A stretch of DNA of 42,519 nucleotides. Source: an uncultured Pseudanabaenaceae cyanobacterium (GTDB lineage Bacteria > Cyanobacteriota > Cyanobacteriia > PCC-9006 > JAAUQQ01). A program made the translations under genes and the position numbers. The DNA is taken from the NCBI GenBank assembly GCA_937949725.1, contig CALECT010000176.1, positions 1 through 42,519 on the forward strand, read 5' to 3'. Each line of letters starts with the position of its first letter. The first letter of the stretch is position 1. Shown piece after piece: positions 16,730 to 25,908 of this stretch. The notes under the pieces are model-generated. The model did no database searches and was not told where the DNA came from. It was given only the letters and a program-made list of their open reading frames with translations.

Positions 16730-18487
16730 CTAAGGCAATAGCTCCCAGAGCTGACTGACGCGTCCCTTGTAGCGCAGTTTTGCTGTCCCACCGGACCAGT
16801 CAGCAAGCTGGGCTTTCCAGTCCTCAGAGCTGTAGCTGTTTAGGAGGAAGCGATTGCTGAATTGTGCTGTGACCTCGTCCGAGAGGTCCGGAATATTCAA
16901 CTCACCACGACCTTCACTGTCCTGTTGGCAGTTGGTGCAATAGGGCTCTAAGAGGACGCCAGTTTCAGGTTTGAGATGGTAGGTCTGGGAAATGGCAAAG
17001 GGGACGGGACCGTTATTGATTACCAGGGGGCGATCGCTGCGATGAATGATTTCTGCTACGGCCACATTGTCGATATTGAACGCTTTCGTCCACCAAACAT
17101 CCGCCTGGCTGTAGACTCCACAGGAAAGAACGCCAGCCCCCAATAGGACTCCCGTTGTAATGGTCCAGGCCTTGCTTTTGGCTTGCTGACCCATCACAGC
17201 GATTTTGCTTCCCAGAAGATAAGCAACGGTGATCTGAACGCCGAGATAAAACGGCAGTAGGTAACGGGGCATGATCGTTCGCCTGCCGCCTAGGATCAGG
17301 TCTGGCAAGAACAGGGGCAAGGCCGTACTGCCCATCAATGTAAGGATGAAAAGAGTGCTTGCAGTGGGGGCTTTGCGGCCGAGATGGTAGATGCCATAGA
17401 GCACCAGCAGTGCAAAGGCAAGGTAGGCCGGAATCAGATTTTGGCTAAATTGTTCAAGGCCTTGGTCAAAGAAGTTGAGGCTGAGGTTGTGGAGCCAAAT
17501 CTTGGCCATGCCGATGCGAGTCGGGGCATATTCCTTAGTCCAGGTGGTGAGGCGATCGGCGTTTTTGAACTCGCGGAAGATGACCCAGAGCCAAGGGGTG
17601 AAGGCTAAGAGGGCGATCGCACTGGCAGTGATGTATCCCCATCGCCCACCAGGGGGGTGCGACTCTGAACTCTCGGGTGCGACTGGATCGCCCGGCAAGT
17701 AGACCCACCCAGCCCAACGTATGAGCCCATACATGCCATGGGCCAAGGCCACCAAACCAAAGAATAGCTGAGTGTAAAAACCCAAAATCAGCAGCAGGCT
17801 GTACAGTCCCCAGCTCAAGCTTTTTAGACTCAAAACTTTCAATGGCGATCGCAGCTGCCCTGCATCATCTCGGCTGCATCGCATCGCCCAAAGGAAAGCC
17901 GCACTGGAGCCCAAAACCAATGTTATCAAGAGGCTATACTGCCTCGCCTCTTGGGCATAGGCCAAATGCAGTGGTGAAATCGCCATCAGCGCCACCGCCA
18001 TCCAGCTCACGGTGGGCATGGAAAAGAGCTCCTGGCACAGCCAATAGGCTAAGGGAAGGCTTCCTAAGCTAATCACTGCTGCCAGACCGCGCAGCGTTCC
18101 AGGTGTTAGCCCAAAGAGTTTGGCCCATTGGCGACCTAGCAGATAATAAAGGGGGGGATGGTGAGGGTTCTCGTTAATGAGTCGCTGTATGGTGTCCTGG
18201 CCAGTGCTACCAGGCTTAAACTGCTGGTAAGTTTGGAGGACTGCGGGCGAGACTGGCTTAGATAGATTGGCAAAGTCTTGAACGATGTCTAGTTCACTAT
18301 TGCCGGAAACACTCAGGGATGTAGAGACTTCGTCGTACCAGTAGACTTTTTTGTCAAGGTGGGTGAAACGAAGGCCAATGCCAAAGATCAGCAAGGCCAC
18401 GACAACGGGCATCAGCCAGCGAGGGCTTCGATGGGAGGAAGGGCGATTCCGCTGGAAGTTTGCGGAACAATCGCTGACGGGAGCCAT
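16730..18487 (-). CDS. Integral membrane glycosyltransferase, GT39 family
   Basis: The 585-residue protein begins with a basic Ser/Arg-rich cytoplasmic stretch, then a first span (WLMPVVVALLIFGIGL) followed by LDKKVYWYDEVSTSLS. The YDE at 51-53 is the expected catalytic acidic pair of the GT39/PMT-like fold. A second conserved segment, NPHHPPLYYLLGRQWAKLFG, is shared with the cyanobacterial PMT_2 group. About ten spans follow, ending in a soluble C-terminal region with two close cysteines (YCTNCQQ). It probably uses a polyprenyl-phosphate sugar for glycan or lipid modification outside the cytoplasm. The gene is divergent from GluQ-RS and convergent with the other glycosyltransferase. Confidence 0.82.
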   Translation of the reverse strand: MAPVSDCSANFQRNRPSSHRSPRWLMPVVVALLIFGIGLRFTHLDKKVYWYDEVSTSLSVSGNSELDIVQDFANLSKPVSPAVLQTYQQFKPGSTGQDTIQRLINENPHHPPLYYLLGRQWAKLFGLTPGTLRGLAAVISLGSLPLAYWLCQELFSMPTVSWMAVALMAISPLHLAYAQEARQYSLLITLVLGSSAAFLWAMRCSRDDAGQLRSPLKVLSLKSLSWGLYSLLLILGFYTQLFFGLVALAHGMYGLIRWAGWVYLPGDPVAPESSESHPPGGRWGYITASAIALLAFTPWLWVIFREFKNADRLTTWTKEYAPTRIGMAKIWLHNLSLNFFDQGLEQFSQNLIPAYLAFALLVLYGIYHLGRKAPTASTLFILTLMGSTALPLFLPDLILGGRRTIMPRYLLPFYLGVQITVAYLLGSKIAVMGQQAKSKAWTITTGVLLGAGVLSCGVYSQADVWWTKAFNIDNVAVAEIIHRSDRPLVINNGPVPFAISQTYHLKPETGVLLEPYCTNCQQDSEGRGELNIPDLSDEVTAQFSNRFLLNSYSSEDWKAQLADWSGGTAKLRYKGRVSQLWELLP

Positions 18488-18583
18488 AGAAACCTTCGTT
18501 AAAATGCCTGAGGGATAAACCTAATTAATCTCATAATTCCCTCTGTAGATGAGTAGGCTTGCTTTGAAGAGCCTCAAGATTTT

Positions 18584-19417
18584 ATGAGCTATCGTGGTCG
18601 CTTGGCTCCGACGCCGACGGGGCATTTGCATTTGGGCCATGCCCGGACGTTTTGGATTGCCCAGGAACGGGCCAAAGTGGCCAATGGCAGCTTGGTTTTG
18701 CGTATCGAAGATTTGGACCAAGCACGCTGTAAGACACAGTTTTGCCAGGACATTTACGAAGACCTGCGCTGGTTTGGCTTTGATTGGCAGGAGGGACCGG
18801 ACTTAGAACCAGCCGGGGCGTTTGGGCCTTATGAGCAAATTCAACGGTTAGAAAGCTACAGATCGGTTTGGGCTGAGCTGGCGACCCGACTGGTGATCTA
18901 TCCCAGTCCCCATTCGAGGAAGGATGTGGCAGCGGCGATCGCGGCTCCCCATGAAGGCGATCGCGAAATCATCTTTCCCCCGCATCTACGCCCAATGGAT
19001 TGGGATGTAACTGAGATGCCGGGAGAGATTAACTGGCGCTTCCGCGTCCCCGATGGAGAAGTTATCGAATTTGTAGATAACAACGTCGGTCTCTGCTCTT
19101 ACACCGCAGGTGAAGACTTCGGCGACTTCCTCGTTTGGCGGCGTGATGACTTCCCTAGCTACGAGCTGGCTGTGGTAGCAGATGACCATGCCATGGCGAT
19201 TTCTGAGGTGGTGCGGGGCGAAGATTTGCTGCTGTCTACGGCTAAGCAAATCCTGCTTTATCGGGCCTTGGACTGGTCCGTTCCGACGTTTTACCACTGC
19301 CCTCTGGTTCGGGATGCCAGGGGGAAGCGCTTGGCGAAACGGGACCAGGCTGTGGCACTGCGGACGCTGCGAGAACAGGGCCTTACCCCCGTAGCTATAC
19401 GCCAAAGCTGGGATTGA
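18584..19417 (+). CDS. gluQ: Glutamyl-Q tRNA(Asp) synthetase
   Basis: The enzyme, a truncated GluRS paralogue, attaches glutamate to queuosine at position 34 of tRNA(Asp). At 277 residues it has only the catalytic half and no anticodon-binding domain, as the family should. The HIGH motif is HLGH at 16-19 within RLAPTPTGHLHLGHART, LRIEDLDQAR follows, and the KMSKS equivalent is KRLAKR at 248-253. The zinc ligands found in E. coli YadB (a CxC pair in YPCxCSR) are absent: the matching segment reads YPSPHSRKDV, so this form probably binds no zinc. The ATG at 18584 gives the conserved N-terminus. Confidence 0.92.
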   Translation: MSYRGRLAPTPTGHLHLGHARTFWIAQERAKVANGSLVLRIEDLDQARCKTQFCQDIYEDLRWFGFDWQEGPDLEPAGAFGPYEQIQRLESYRSVWAELATRLVIYPSPHSRKDVAAAIAAPHEGDREIIFPPHLRPMDWDVTEMPGEINWRFRVPDGEVIEFVDNNVGLCSYTAGEDFGDFLVWRRDDFPSYELAVVADDHAMAISEVVRGEDLLLSTAKQILLYRALDWSVPTFYHCPLVRDARGKRLAKRDQAVALRTLREQGLTPVAIRQSWD

Positions 19418-19538
19418 TCCTTGTTCCGGTCATATCCGCGTCATTGCGAGATGTTACGACAGCCTAGTTAAATAAAGAGCGGCACAGTGGTGAATTACAC
19501 CGCGATGGCCTATCACTAATTCCTTATTTGAGAAACCT

Positions 19539-20534
19539 ATGGCGCGCTACGACGTATATGGCCTTGGCAACGCATTGCTCGATATCGAATGCGAAGTCAC
19601 CCCCGAAACTCTGACCGAGCTAGGTATTGATAAGGGCGTCATGACCCTCCTGGACGAGGAAGCTCAGAACAAGATTTTGGCTCACCTGTCGGAACAAACA
19701 ACGAAGCGCTCCTCCGGTGGGTCCGCTGCAAACACCATTATTGGCGTGAGCCAGTTTGGTGGAAAGGCTTTCTACTCCTGCAAAGTTGCCGATGACGAGT
19801 CGGGCAAGTTCTACCTCAAGGACATGGTGGACTGCGGTGTTGATACGAACTTGCAGAACCAGTCTCTTGGTGAAGGGATTACGGGCAAATGCTTGGTCCT
19901 GGTGACCCCCGATGCCGATCGCACCATGAGCACGTTCCTGGGGATTTCCGCGACTCTAGCTGAGCCTGAATTGGATGCTGACGCGATCGCCGAATCCACC
20001 TACACCTACATTGAGGGCTACCTCGTCACGGGCGAATCTGGTAAAGCCGCTGCCATCAAAGCTCGCGAATTGGCTAAAGCTGCCGGTCAGAAGGTTGCCC
20101 TCACCCTGGCTGACCTGAACATGGTCAAGTTCTTCAAGGATGGCCTCCTAGAGATGATTGGCGATGGCGTTGACTTGTTGTTTGCCAACGAAAGCGAAGC
20201 GCTGGAAATGGCGGGCACTGAGGACTTTGACGCAGCCTTTGAACATCTCAAGACCCTAGCGAAAACCTTTGCCATTACCCGTGGCCCCGAAGGTTCCGTT
20301 ATTTTTGATGGTGAGAAGCGCATCGACATCGCAGGTGTGCCCGTTAAGGCTATTGATACCGTCGGTGCGGGAGACATGTATGCCGGTGCAGTGCTCTACG
20401 GCATCACCAACGGATTGGGCTGGGAGACCGCAGGTAAGTTGGGCTCTGCGGCCTCTGCGAAGCTTGTCACCAGCCTTGGCGCTCGCCTCCAAACCGAGCA
20501 ATCCCAGGCCATCCTGTCTGAAGTCAAAGGCTAA
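19539..20534 (+). CDS. PfkB-family sugar/nucleoside kinase (adenosine kinase-like)
   Basis: The 331-residue protein matches the cyanobacterial PfkB group annotated as adenosine kinase. It has YGLGNALLDIECEV at the N-terminus, the substrate-binding SSGGSAANTIIG segment, the NESEALEMAG segment and the C-terminal ATP/anion-hole signature IDTVGAGDMYAGAVLYG with the catalytic Asp. The reaction is probably phosphorylation of adenosine or a related nucleoside or sugar at the 5'-type hydroxyl using ATP. PfkB sequences do not fix the substrate reliably, so I leave the symbol empty. All catalytic residues are in place. The gene stands alone on the plus strand. Confidence 0.87.
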   Translation: MARYDVYGLGNALLDIECEVTPETLTELGIDKGVMTLLDEEAQNKILAHLSEQTTKRSSGGSAANTIIGVSQFGGKAFYSCKVADDESGKFYLKDMVDCGVDTNLQNQSLGEGITGKCLVLVTPDADRTMSTFLGISATLAEPELDADAIAESTYTYIEGYLVTGESGKAAAIKARELAKAAGQKVALTLADLNMVKFFKDGLLEMIGDGVDLLFANESEALEMAGTEDFDAAFEHLKTLAKTFAITRGPEGSVIFDGEKRIDIAGVPVKAIDTVGAGDMYAGAVLYGITNGLGWETAGKLGSAASAKLVTSLGARLQTEQSQAILSEVKG

Positions 20535-20811
20535 GAATTCGGTTACTTCTGGTCGAATCTGTCACGTGGGGGTGGGGCTCCCTGCCTCTACGTTGGCGAC
20601 AGAAATAGGGTGAGCGTCAACGTTCTCTGATGTCTCAAATAGACAGACCCCAGAGAATATTTATCCCCTGTGATCGTTTTTGGGGCGAATTTGCCCACAC
20701 TAGAATGCAGGGGAATTTCCTCTGACGAATCAATAAATCGTTAAACTAATCCGGGCATCCATTCGACAGCGGTGGAAACCCTAAGCGCCCAACCGATCCA
20801 AGGAGAGTCCC

Positions 20812-21063
20812 ATGGCCAGAACGGCAAGCGAATATGCGGTTCACATCTTTTTTGACGGCGGCGTCAAAGAGGAAGTCCGCTTCCCTACCATGAAAGATTT
20901 CCAGACCTGGTACAGCGGTGAGCTGATGCCCAAGGCGGCTTCGAATGAGTTCATCAAGATTCCCATCAAGAATGTTGAGGGTGAATATATGGTGGCTCGC
21001 CCGTCCAAGATTATGGCGCTGCGTGTGGAGCCCGTTTACTCCTCTAGTGTGGAGCGCTGGTAG
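20812..21063 (+). CDS. Small conserved cyanobacterial protein
   Basis: The 83-residue product looks like a small protein seen in other cyanobacteria: it starts with a beta segment (YAVHIFFDGGVKEEVRFP), then FQTWYSGELMPKAASNEFIKIP, then EYMVARPSKIMALRVEPVY. It has no signal peptide, membrane span or cysteine and should be a small soluble alpha/beta protein. The start at 20812 is supported by AAGGAGAG eight bases upstream and by the fit of length to family. It stands alone between the kinase gene and mltA and is followed by a hairpin with a T-run. I do not know its function. Confidence 0.78.
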   Translation: MARTASEYAVHIFFDGGVKEEVRFPTMKDFQTWYSGELMPKAASNEFIKIPIKNVEGEYMVARPSKIMALRVEPVYSSSVERW

Positions 21064-21131
21064 AAAATCCAACCCATCCCGGCATCGTCGGGAACTCGGA
21101 ATGAATGTTCCGGGTCGTGGGATGATCAAGA

Positions 21132-21199
21132 CCTAGACCCGACTGGGAGACCAGTGTTTTAGCTTTGGCTAAATGATGGGGTCTAGGCTTTGTTTTTTG
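21132..21199 (+). terminator. Hairpin terminator before mltA
   Basis: The arms CCTAGACCC (21132-21140) and GGGTCTAGG (21179-21187) pair perfectly across a 38-base loop containing a smaller AGC/GCT hairpin, followed by CTTTGTTTTTT. It probably ends the transcript of the small conserved protein. The loop is long for a simple terminator. Confidence 0.6.
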
Positions 21200-21224
21200 T
21201 GTGTTCAGTTTGGAGAGATTGGCG

Positions 21225-22739
21225 ATGAAGGCTTGGTCGATACGGGCATTTGCTCTTCTTTTGCCCATGGCGGCTGTGGCGGGTGTAGCCCAGGCTTGCC
21301 TCCAGTCTCCCTTAGATTCTTCTAAGAATGCAGTTAAGGCTGATGGTGCTGTTTCAGCCCAGGCAGAGCGGCAGCGGAGCGGCACGACGCAGCAAGCTGG
21401 AGCGATATCAACAAAGCCCAGCTCCTTCCCTCCCACCCAGACTGCAACGGCTCCAACGGTTGCCCAAGCTTCTGCACCTAGCGCTTCAGGTTCAAAGGTT
21501 ACGGTGCCTCCCCCAACCCCCCTGCCTTCCACCACTACGGCAATACCCAAGGCTCCAGCTTCTAACGCTCCTGCAGTGAGTGACCCGGCTGCCAACTCTC
21601 CAATCAAACCGGCCGAACAAGCTGCTCCTGATGGACCTGCCCTGCGTCGCCTCACGGCTGTGCCTGCTGGACTGGGCTTGGATAATCAAATTTTTGGTTC
21701 GGCAGGGATGCAGAGCGATCGCGATGCTCTCATCCAAGCGGTGGATTACAGTCTGGATTATCTGGCAACGGATAAGGCTGTAGATGCCTATGCCAACTAT
21801 CCGATTGAAGGGGTGAGTCGCGATCGCGTCCGTCGCAGCCTTCAACGCTTCAAGCAGCTACTCCAGGGCAGCAACTCAGCCCAAGCGCTCCAAGCTGCTG
21901 TCCGCCAAGAATTTGACTTCTACCAAGCTACGGGCACAGATGGTCAAGGTAATGTTGACTTCACTGGCTACTTCACGCCCAGCTATGCCGCCAGCCGCGA
22001 AGCCACTGGAGAATATCGCTACCCGCTCTATGCTAAGCCCGGAGATCTGGAAAGTTGGGCCGAGCCCCATCCGGATCGCATCGCTTTGGAAGGTAAGGAT
22101 GGACTAAAGGCTGCCGCTGGTCCCCTCAATGGCCTAGAGCTCGTTTGGCTTAAAAGCCGATTAGAGGCGTTTTTGGTGCAAGTTCAGGGTTCTGCCCGGC
22201 TTCAGCTAACGGACGGGAGTACAATGTCGGTGGGTTATGCGGGGCGTACTAATTACCCCTATGTCAGCGTTGGCAAGGAGCTGGTTAATGACGGCATTTT
22301 CACTCTTGAAGAGTTGACCCTGCCCCTTATGTTGGATTACTTCAGCCGTAATCCTCAAGCCCTGAGCGAATACTTGCCGCGCAATCCTCGCTTTGTCTTT
22401 TTTGAAAAGACTGACGGTGCACCTCCCATGGGCAGTATTGCCCAGCCAGTGACGACTGATCGCTCCATTGCCACCGACAAATCCCTTATGCCCCCTGGAG
22501 CTCTGACCCTTATCAGCACCCAGATTCCCTACGCCAATCCCGGTGCTGTGCTCAGCTCCCGCCGCTATCCCAAGCGGGCGGTGAATCGTTTTGCCCTAGA
22601 TCAAGATACGGGCGGAGCGATTAAAGGTGCAGGTCGCGCTGATATTTTCCTGGGGACTGGCTCAGTGGCGGGCGATCGCGCTGGTCTCGTTAATGATGCG
22701 GGGCAGCTGTATTACTTGCTGCTAAAGGATGGACGCTAG
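21225..22739 (+). CDS. mltA: Membrane-bound lytic murein transglycosylase A
   Basis: MltA cleaves the glycan strands of peptidoglycan, forming 1,6-anhydromuramic ends. From the ATG at 21225 the product has 504 residues: a signal peptide (MKAWSIRAFALLLPMAAVAG) ending in VAQAC, a possible lipoprotein cysteine, then a Pro/Ala/Ser/Thr-rich linker of about 110 residues. The MltA domain (FTGYFTPSYAASR; LVWLKSRLEAFLVQVQGSARL; GRTNYPYVSVG) comes next and the 3D domain (RFALDQDTGGAIKGAGRAD) carries the catalytic Asp. The linker would let an anchored enzyme reach the cell wall. The last 11 bases overlap the antiporter gene, so the two are probably translated together. The frame is open to 21201, but 21225 gives the proper signal peptide. 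Confidence 0.93.
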   Translation: MKAWSIRAFALLLPMAAVAGVAQACLQSPLDSSKNAVKADGAVSAQAERQRSGTTQQAGAISTKPSSFPPTQTATAPTVAQASAPSASGSKVTVPPPTPLPSTTTAIPKAPASNAPAVSDPAANSPIKPAEQAAPDGPALRRLTAVPAGLGLDNQIFGSAGMQSDRDALIQAVDYSLDYLATDKAVDAYANYPIEGVSRDRVRRSLQRFKQLLQGSNSAQALQAAVRQEFDFYQATGTDGQGNVDFTGYFTPSYAASREATGEYRYPLYAKPGDLESWAEPHPDRIALEGKDGLKAAAGPLNGLELVWLKSRLEAFLVQVQGSARLQLTDGSTMSVGYAGRTNYPYVSVGKELVNDGIFTLEELTLPLMLDYFSRNPQALSEYLPRNPRFVFFEKTDGAPPMGSIAQPVTTDRSIATDKSLMPPGALTLISTQIPYANPGAVLSSRRYPKRAVNRFALDQDTGGAIKGAGRADIFLGTGSVAGDRAGLVNDAGQLYYLLLKDGR

Positions 22740-25260
22740 CCTTTCGATTACGCTGCTGGTCATCCTCACGGTCATCGCCGGTATCGGTGGCCAGGTTTTG
22801 GCTGCCTGGGTGAAGGTGCCCAGTATTGTCTTTTTGCTGCTGTTTGGCATTGTGCTGGGCCGCGATGGTTTGGGGCTCATTCAGCCCGGACAGCTGGGTG
22901 TCGGTCTAGACGTGCTGGTGTCGCTATCTGTGGCGCTGATTCTGTTTGAAGGTGGGCTCAATCTGGAGCTACGAGAACTGGGTCGGGTGTCCGGCAGTTT
23001 GCGCAATCTAATCACTATTGGCGTGGGCGTCACGTTGCTGGGCGGTGCGACGGCGGCTCACTGGCTGAGCGAGTTTCCTTGGTCTTTGGCATTTTTGTAT
23101 GCGGCGATCGTTGTTGTGACGGGGCCGACGGTGACGGTGCCTTTGCTTCAGCAGGTCAAGGTAGACCGGGAAGTCAGTGCCCTGATTGAAGGTGAAGGGG
23201 TCTTGATCGATCCCTTAGGAGCCATCCTGGCGGTGGTGGTGCTGGACATTATTTTGAATGAAGCGCCGACACCGGGGGCGATTCTCAGCGGGCTGGGGTT
23301 GCGTCTGGGCACGGGCCTAGTGATTGGCTTGGCAGGCGGTGGTTTGCTGGGTTTTTTCCTTAAGCGCGTTACCTTCCTCTCGGAAGAGTTGAAGAATCTG
23401 CTGGTCTTGGCAGGTGCTTGGGGCATTTTCGGCCTAGCCCAGTCCCTTCGAAGCGAGTCTGGTCTGATGGCTTCGGTGACTTCGGGTATTGTGCTGGGGG
23501 CTTCGTCGATTCCCGGTGAGCGCTTGCTGCGGCGTTTTAAGGGCCAGCTCACGGTCCTGGCGATCTCGGTGCTGTTTATTTTGTTGGCGGCGGATCTCTC
23601 CATTGCTAGTGTGTTTGCTCTGGGCTGGGGCGGCTTGCTGACAGTGCTGGCGCTCATGTTCATCGTGCGCCCCATTGAAATCATTGTCTGTACGATCCAG
23701 AGCGACCTCAACTGGCGACAGAAGTTTTTCCTTAGCTGGATTGCGCCTCGGGGAATTGTTTCGGCATCTGTGGCCTCTTTGTTTAGCCTGTTGCTGACGG
23801 CACGAGGCATCAATGGTGGTGATTCGATTAAGGCCCTCGTTTTTCTAACAATTCTGCTGACGGTTTTTCTCCAGGGTCTTTCAGCCAAGAGCGTTGCAAA
23901 TCTGCTGAAGATTACGGCTGAGGGAGGGACTGGAACAGTTCTGGTGGGCTCCAATCCCCTGAGCCGCTTGGTGGCGCGACTGCTCCAGGATGGGGGCTCG
24001 GCAGTAACGATCATTGATACTGAAGAGAAGGCGCTGGCAAAGGCCCAGGCCCAGAATATCCCGACTTTCCTAACCAGTGCCTTCGATGCAGAAGCCTTGG
24101 ACGAGGCTGGCATGGCGGAGGTGGCTACGGTTCTGGTGGCAACGAGTAACAGTGATGTGAACCAGGCGATCGCCCAACGCATCGTCGAAGAATTTAACCC
24201 ACCCAAAACCTTGGTGGCTTCGCCCAATGCCTCTGGCACCAGCGAATCTCTCAATCCCAAAATTCAGCTTGCCTTTGACCCAGAGTTATCCGTCAAAAAC
24301 TGGAATAAGTACCTCACTGAGGGAGCTGTACAGCTCGGCGAGACGGAACTGTTTGAAGAAGACTTTGAGCGGCAGAAAGATCACCTTAATGGCTTTATGC
24401 GTCGTCGGGAGATGATGCCGCTGTTCTTGGAGCGGCAGGGTAAGCGTCGGTTGTTCACGCTAGAGGAGAGCTGGAAAGTGGGAGATCGCTTGCTCTATCT
24501 TTTCTACTCCCCTATCTCCGAAGAGGATGCTGAGATCGCTGACGAAACCGTCAAGAAGAAGCGCAAAAAGCTCGTTTTGACGTCCTTGGCCCAGGTGGAT
24601 AATATTCCCGATGAGCCCGAGCCTTTGCCCGAGCCTGCAGGGGAGGCTCCAGTCAAACCCTTGGGTCAGCAATTACTGGAAAAGCTTCCGGTGATCAAGA
24701 AAGTGGCAGCGGGGGGCAGCATTGATGCGCCGTTGGCTGACAGTGAACCCGAAGTAGGTATTGAAGCTGAGTCTGCTCAGGCTGATGATTCTGATTGTTC
24801 TGATGAAATACCCGTGCCTGAGGTTTCTGAGGCGGTTGCCCCAGTAGATCCTGAGTTTTCTGACTCTGCTGCTATCACAAGCGCTGAAGCAGAACCTGCT
24901 GTTATCTCTAAGCCACCCATCGAGCAGGTTTCGATGGCTGCGGTTGCAGAGGCTGCGGTGGTTGCCGAGGATATTTCTCAGCCAGTGGCCTCCTCTGGAA
25001 TTGCTCCCTTATCCAATTCGGATGTTCTTGAACTGGAAGACGACGAGGAAGCTGAGGCTCAGTTAGCAGAATCCCCCGATCGCGATCTCACTGTTCCCCC
25101 AGAAGGAGCCCTCAAGCCACCCACTCCAGAAGTGAAAGTGGCTGCGGACGTTCCCGCAGCTGAGTCTCCCACGCTCGTAGCGGAGCCTTCTAACGAGAGC
25201 TCTACGACTGAACCCAAGTCCCCTCCATTGCAAGGGGATGGGATGAACGAATCCGCTTAA
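22729..25260 (+). CDS. Monovalent cation:proton antiporter (CPA1/CPA2) with TrkA-like and acidic C-terminal regions
   Basis: The 843-residue protein has an N-terminal exchanger domain of about 12 spans (residues 1-395), including the acidic transport-site region IEGEGVLIDPLGA and VVTGPTVTVPLL. A TrkA_N (RCK) domain follows (about 400-520, starting GTVLVGSNPLSRLVARLL with a Rossmann-type turn), then a TrkA_C-like segment, then a tail of about 220 residues rich in Glu, Asp, Pro, Ala and Val with no predicted fold. It should exchange Na+ or K+ for protons, with nucleotide control through RCK. The start ATG lies within the last codons of mltA. The stop is one base from that of the convergent lysE. 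The ion cannot be determined. Confidence 0.88.
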   Translation: MDASLSITLLVILTVIAGIGGQVLAAWVKVPSIVFLLLFGIVLGRDGLGLIQPGQLGVGLDVLVSLSVALILFEGGLNLELRELGRVSGSLRNLITIGVGVTLLGGATAAHWLSEFPWSLAFLYAAIVVVTGPTVTVPLLQQVKVDREVSALIEGEGVLIDPLGAILAVVVLDIILNEAPTPGAILSGLGLRLGTGLVIGLAGGGLLGFFLKRVTFLSEELKNLLVLAGAWGIFGLAQSLRSESGLMASVTSGIVLGASSIPGERLLRRFKGQLTVLAISVLFILLAADLSIASVFALGWGGLLTVLALMFIVRPIEIIVCTIQSDLNWRQKFFLSWIAPRGIVSASVASLFSLLLTARGINGGDSIKALVFLTILLTVFLQGLSAKSVANLLKITAEGGTGTVLVGSNPLSRLVARLLQDGGSAVTIIDTEEKALAKAQAQNIPTFLTSAFDAEALDEAGMAEVATVLVATSNSDVNQAIAQRIVEEFNPPKTLVASPNASGTSESLNPKIQLAFDPELSVKNWNKYLTEGAVQLGETELFEEDFERQKDHLNGFMRRREMMPLFLERQGKRRLFTLEESWKVGDRLLYLFYSPISEEDAEIADETVKKKRKKLVLTSLAQVDNIPDEPEPLPEPAGEAPVKPLGQQLLEKLPVIKKVAAGGSIDAPLADSEPEVGIEAESAQADDSDCSDEIPVPEVSEAVAPVDPEFSDSAAITSAEAEPAVISKPPIEQVSMAAVAEAAVVAEDISQPVASSGIAPLSNSDVLELEDDEEAEAQLAESPDRDLTVPPEGALKPPTPEVKVAADVPAAESPTLVAEPSNESSTTEPKSPPLQGDGMNESA

Positions 25261-25261
25261 A

Positions 25262-25908
25262 CTAGCTGAAGAGATTTGCAATTGCACTGATTCCAAAGAC
25301 CAACAAAATCCCTGCGGAGCCTCCGCTAATCCAGCGTAATTGGTCTGTTGTAATGTGCCGCCGTAGTAAGCTTACGCCGCTACAGAGCAGTAGCCACCAA
25401 CAGGCTGAACCGCTAAATACACCCATTACCAGCAGCCCTGAATCAAACCAGTTTGTGGCTGCCATGCCGACGCCTGCAAAGATGGCTGCGAAGGAGAGAA
25501 TTGTGATGGGATTTGTCAGTGTCAGGAGCAAAGTTGAGCCGTAGGCGGTGAGTAGAGAAGCTCCAAAGGCAGGGTCTGGACATGCTTCTTGGGGAATGTT
25601 TTCTGCGAAATAGGATTGCTGCATAAATGCTTCGCCGAGGGTGACAATCCCCAAATAGATGAGAAATGTCCCACCGCCTAGCTGTAGCCAAAACTGCTGT
25701 GCGACTAAGAACTGGGAGACGGCCACCAAGCCAAATCCTGCAATACAGCCTACAGCCCATCGGTTGTGGCTGCGCCAAGCCCCGATGCCCAGCCGAAGCA
25801 CCAGCCTTGGGTAAGCGATCGCTTAATACAAAGAATTCCAATGGGACCGACAGGGGCTGCGATCGCCAGTCCCAGCAGCCAGCCCCGTCCAAAGATACTG
25901 AGATCCAT
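25262..25908 (-). pseudogene. LysE-family amino-acid exporter, frameshifted
   Basis: Two overlapping minus-strand reading frames together make one LysE/RhtB-family membrane protein of about 215 residues. The first begins at an ATG at 25908 (MDLSIFGRGWLLGLAIAAPVG) and reads to ATTDGL, where a TAG stop follows. The second continues as GCIAGFGLVAVSQFLVAQQ to the stop at 25262. Adding one base between 25751 and 25750 restores ATTDGLYGCIAGFGL, the expected family sequence, so a single base is missing. Either the gene is recently broken or this is a sequencing error. The divergent Lrp/AsnC gene is the usual partner of such exporters. Five or six spans would form the intact protein. Confidence 0.82.

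Noticed and set aside
23148..24260. 370-residue minus-strand ORF inside the antiporter gene.
   Set aside because: It is long only because of GC bias at third positions. The plus-strand frame has obvious membrane spans and a TrkA-like domain.
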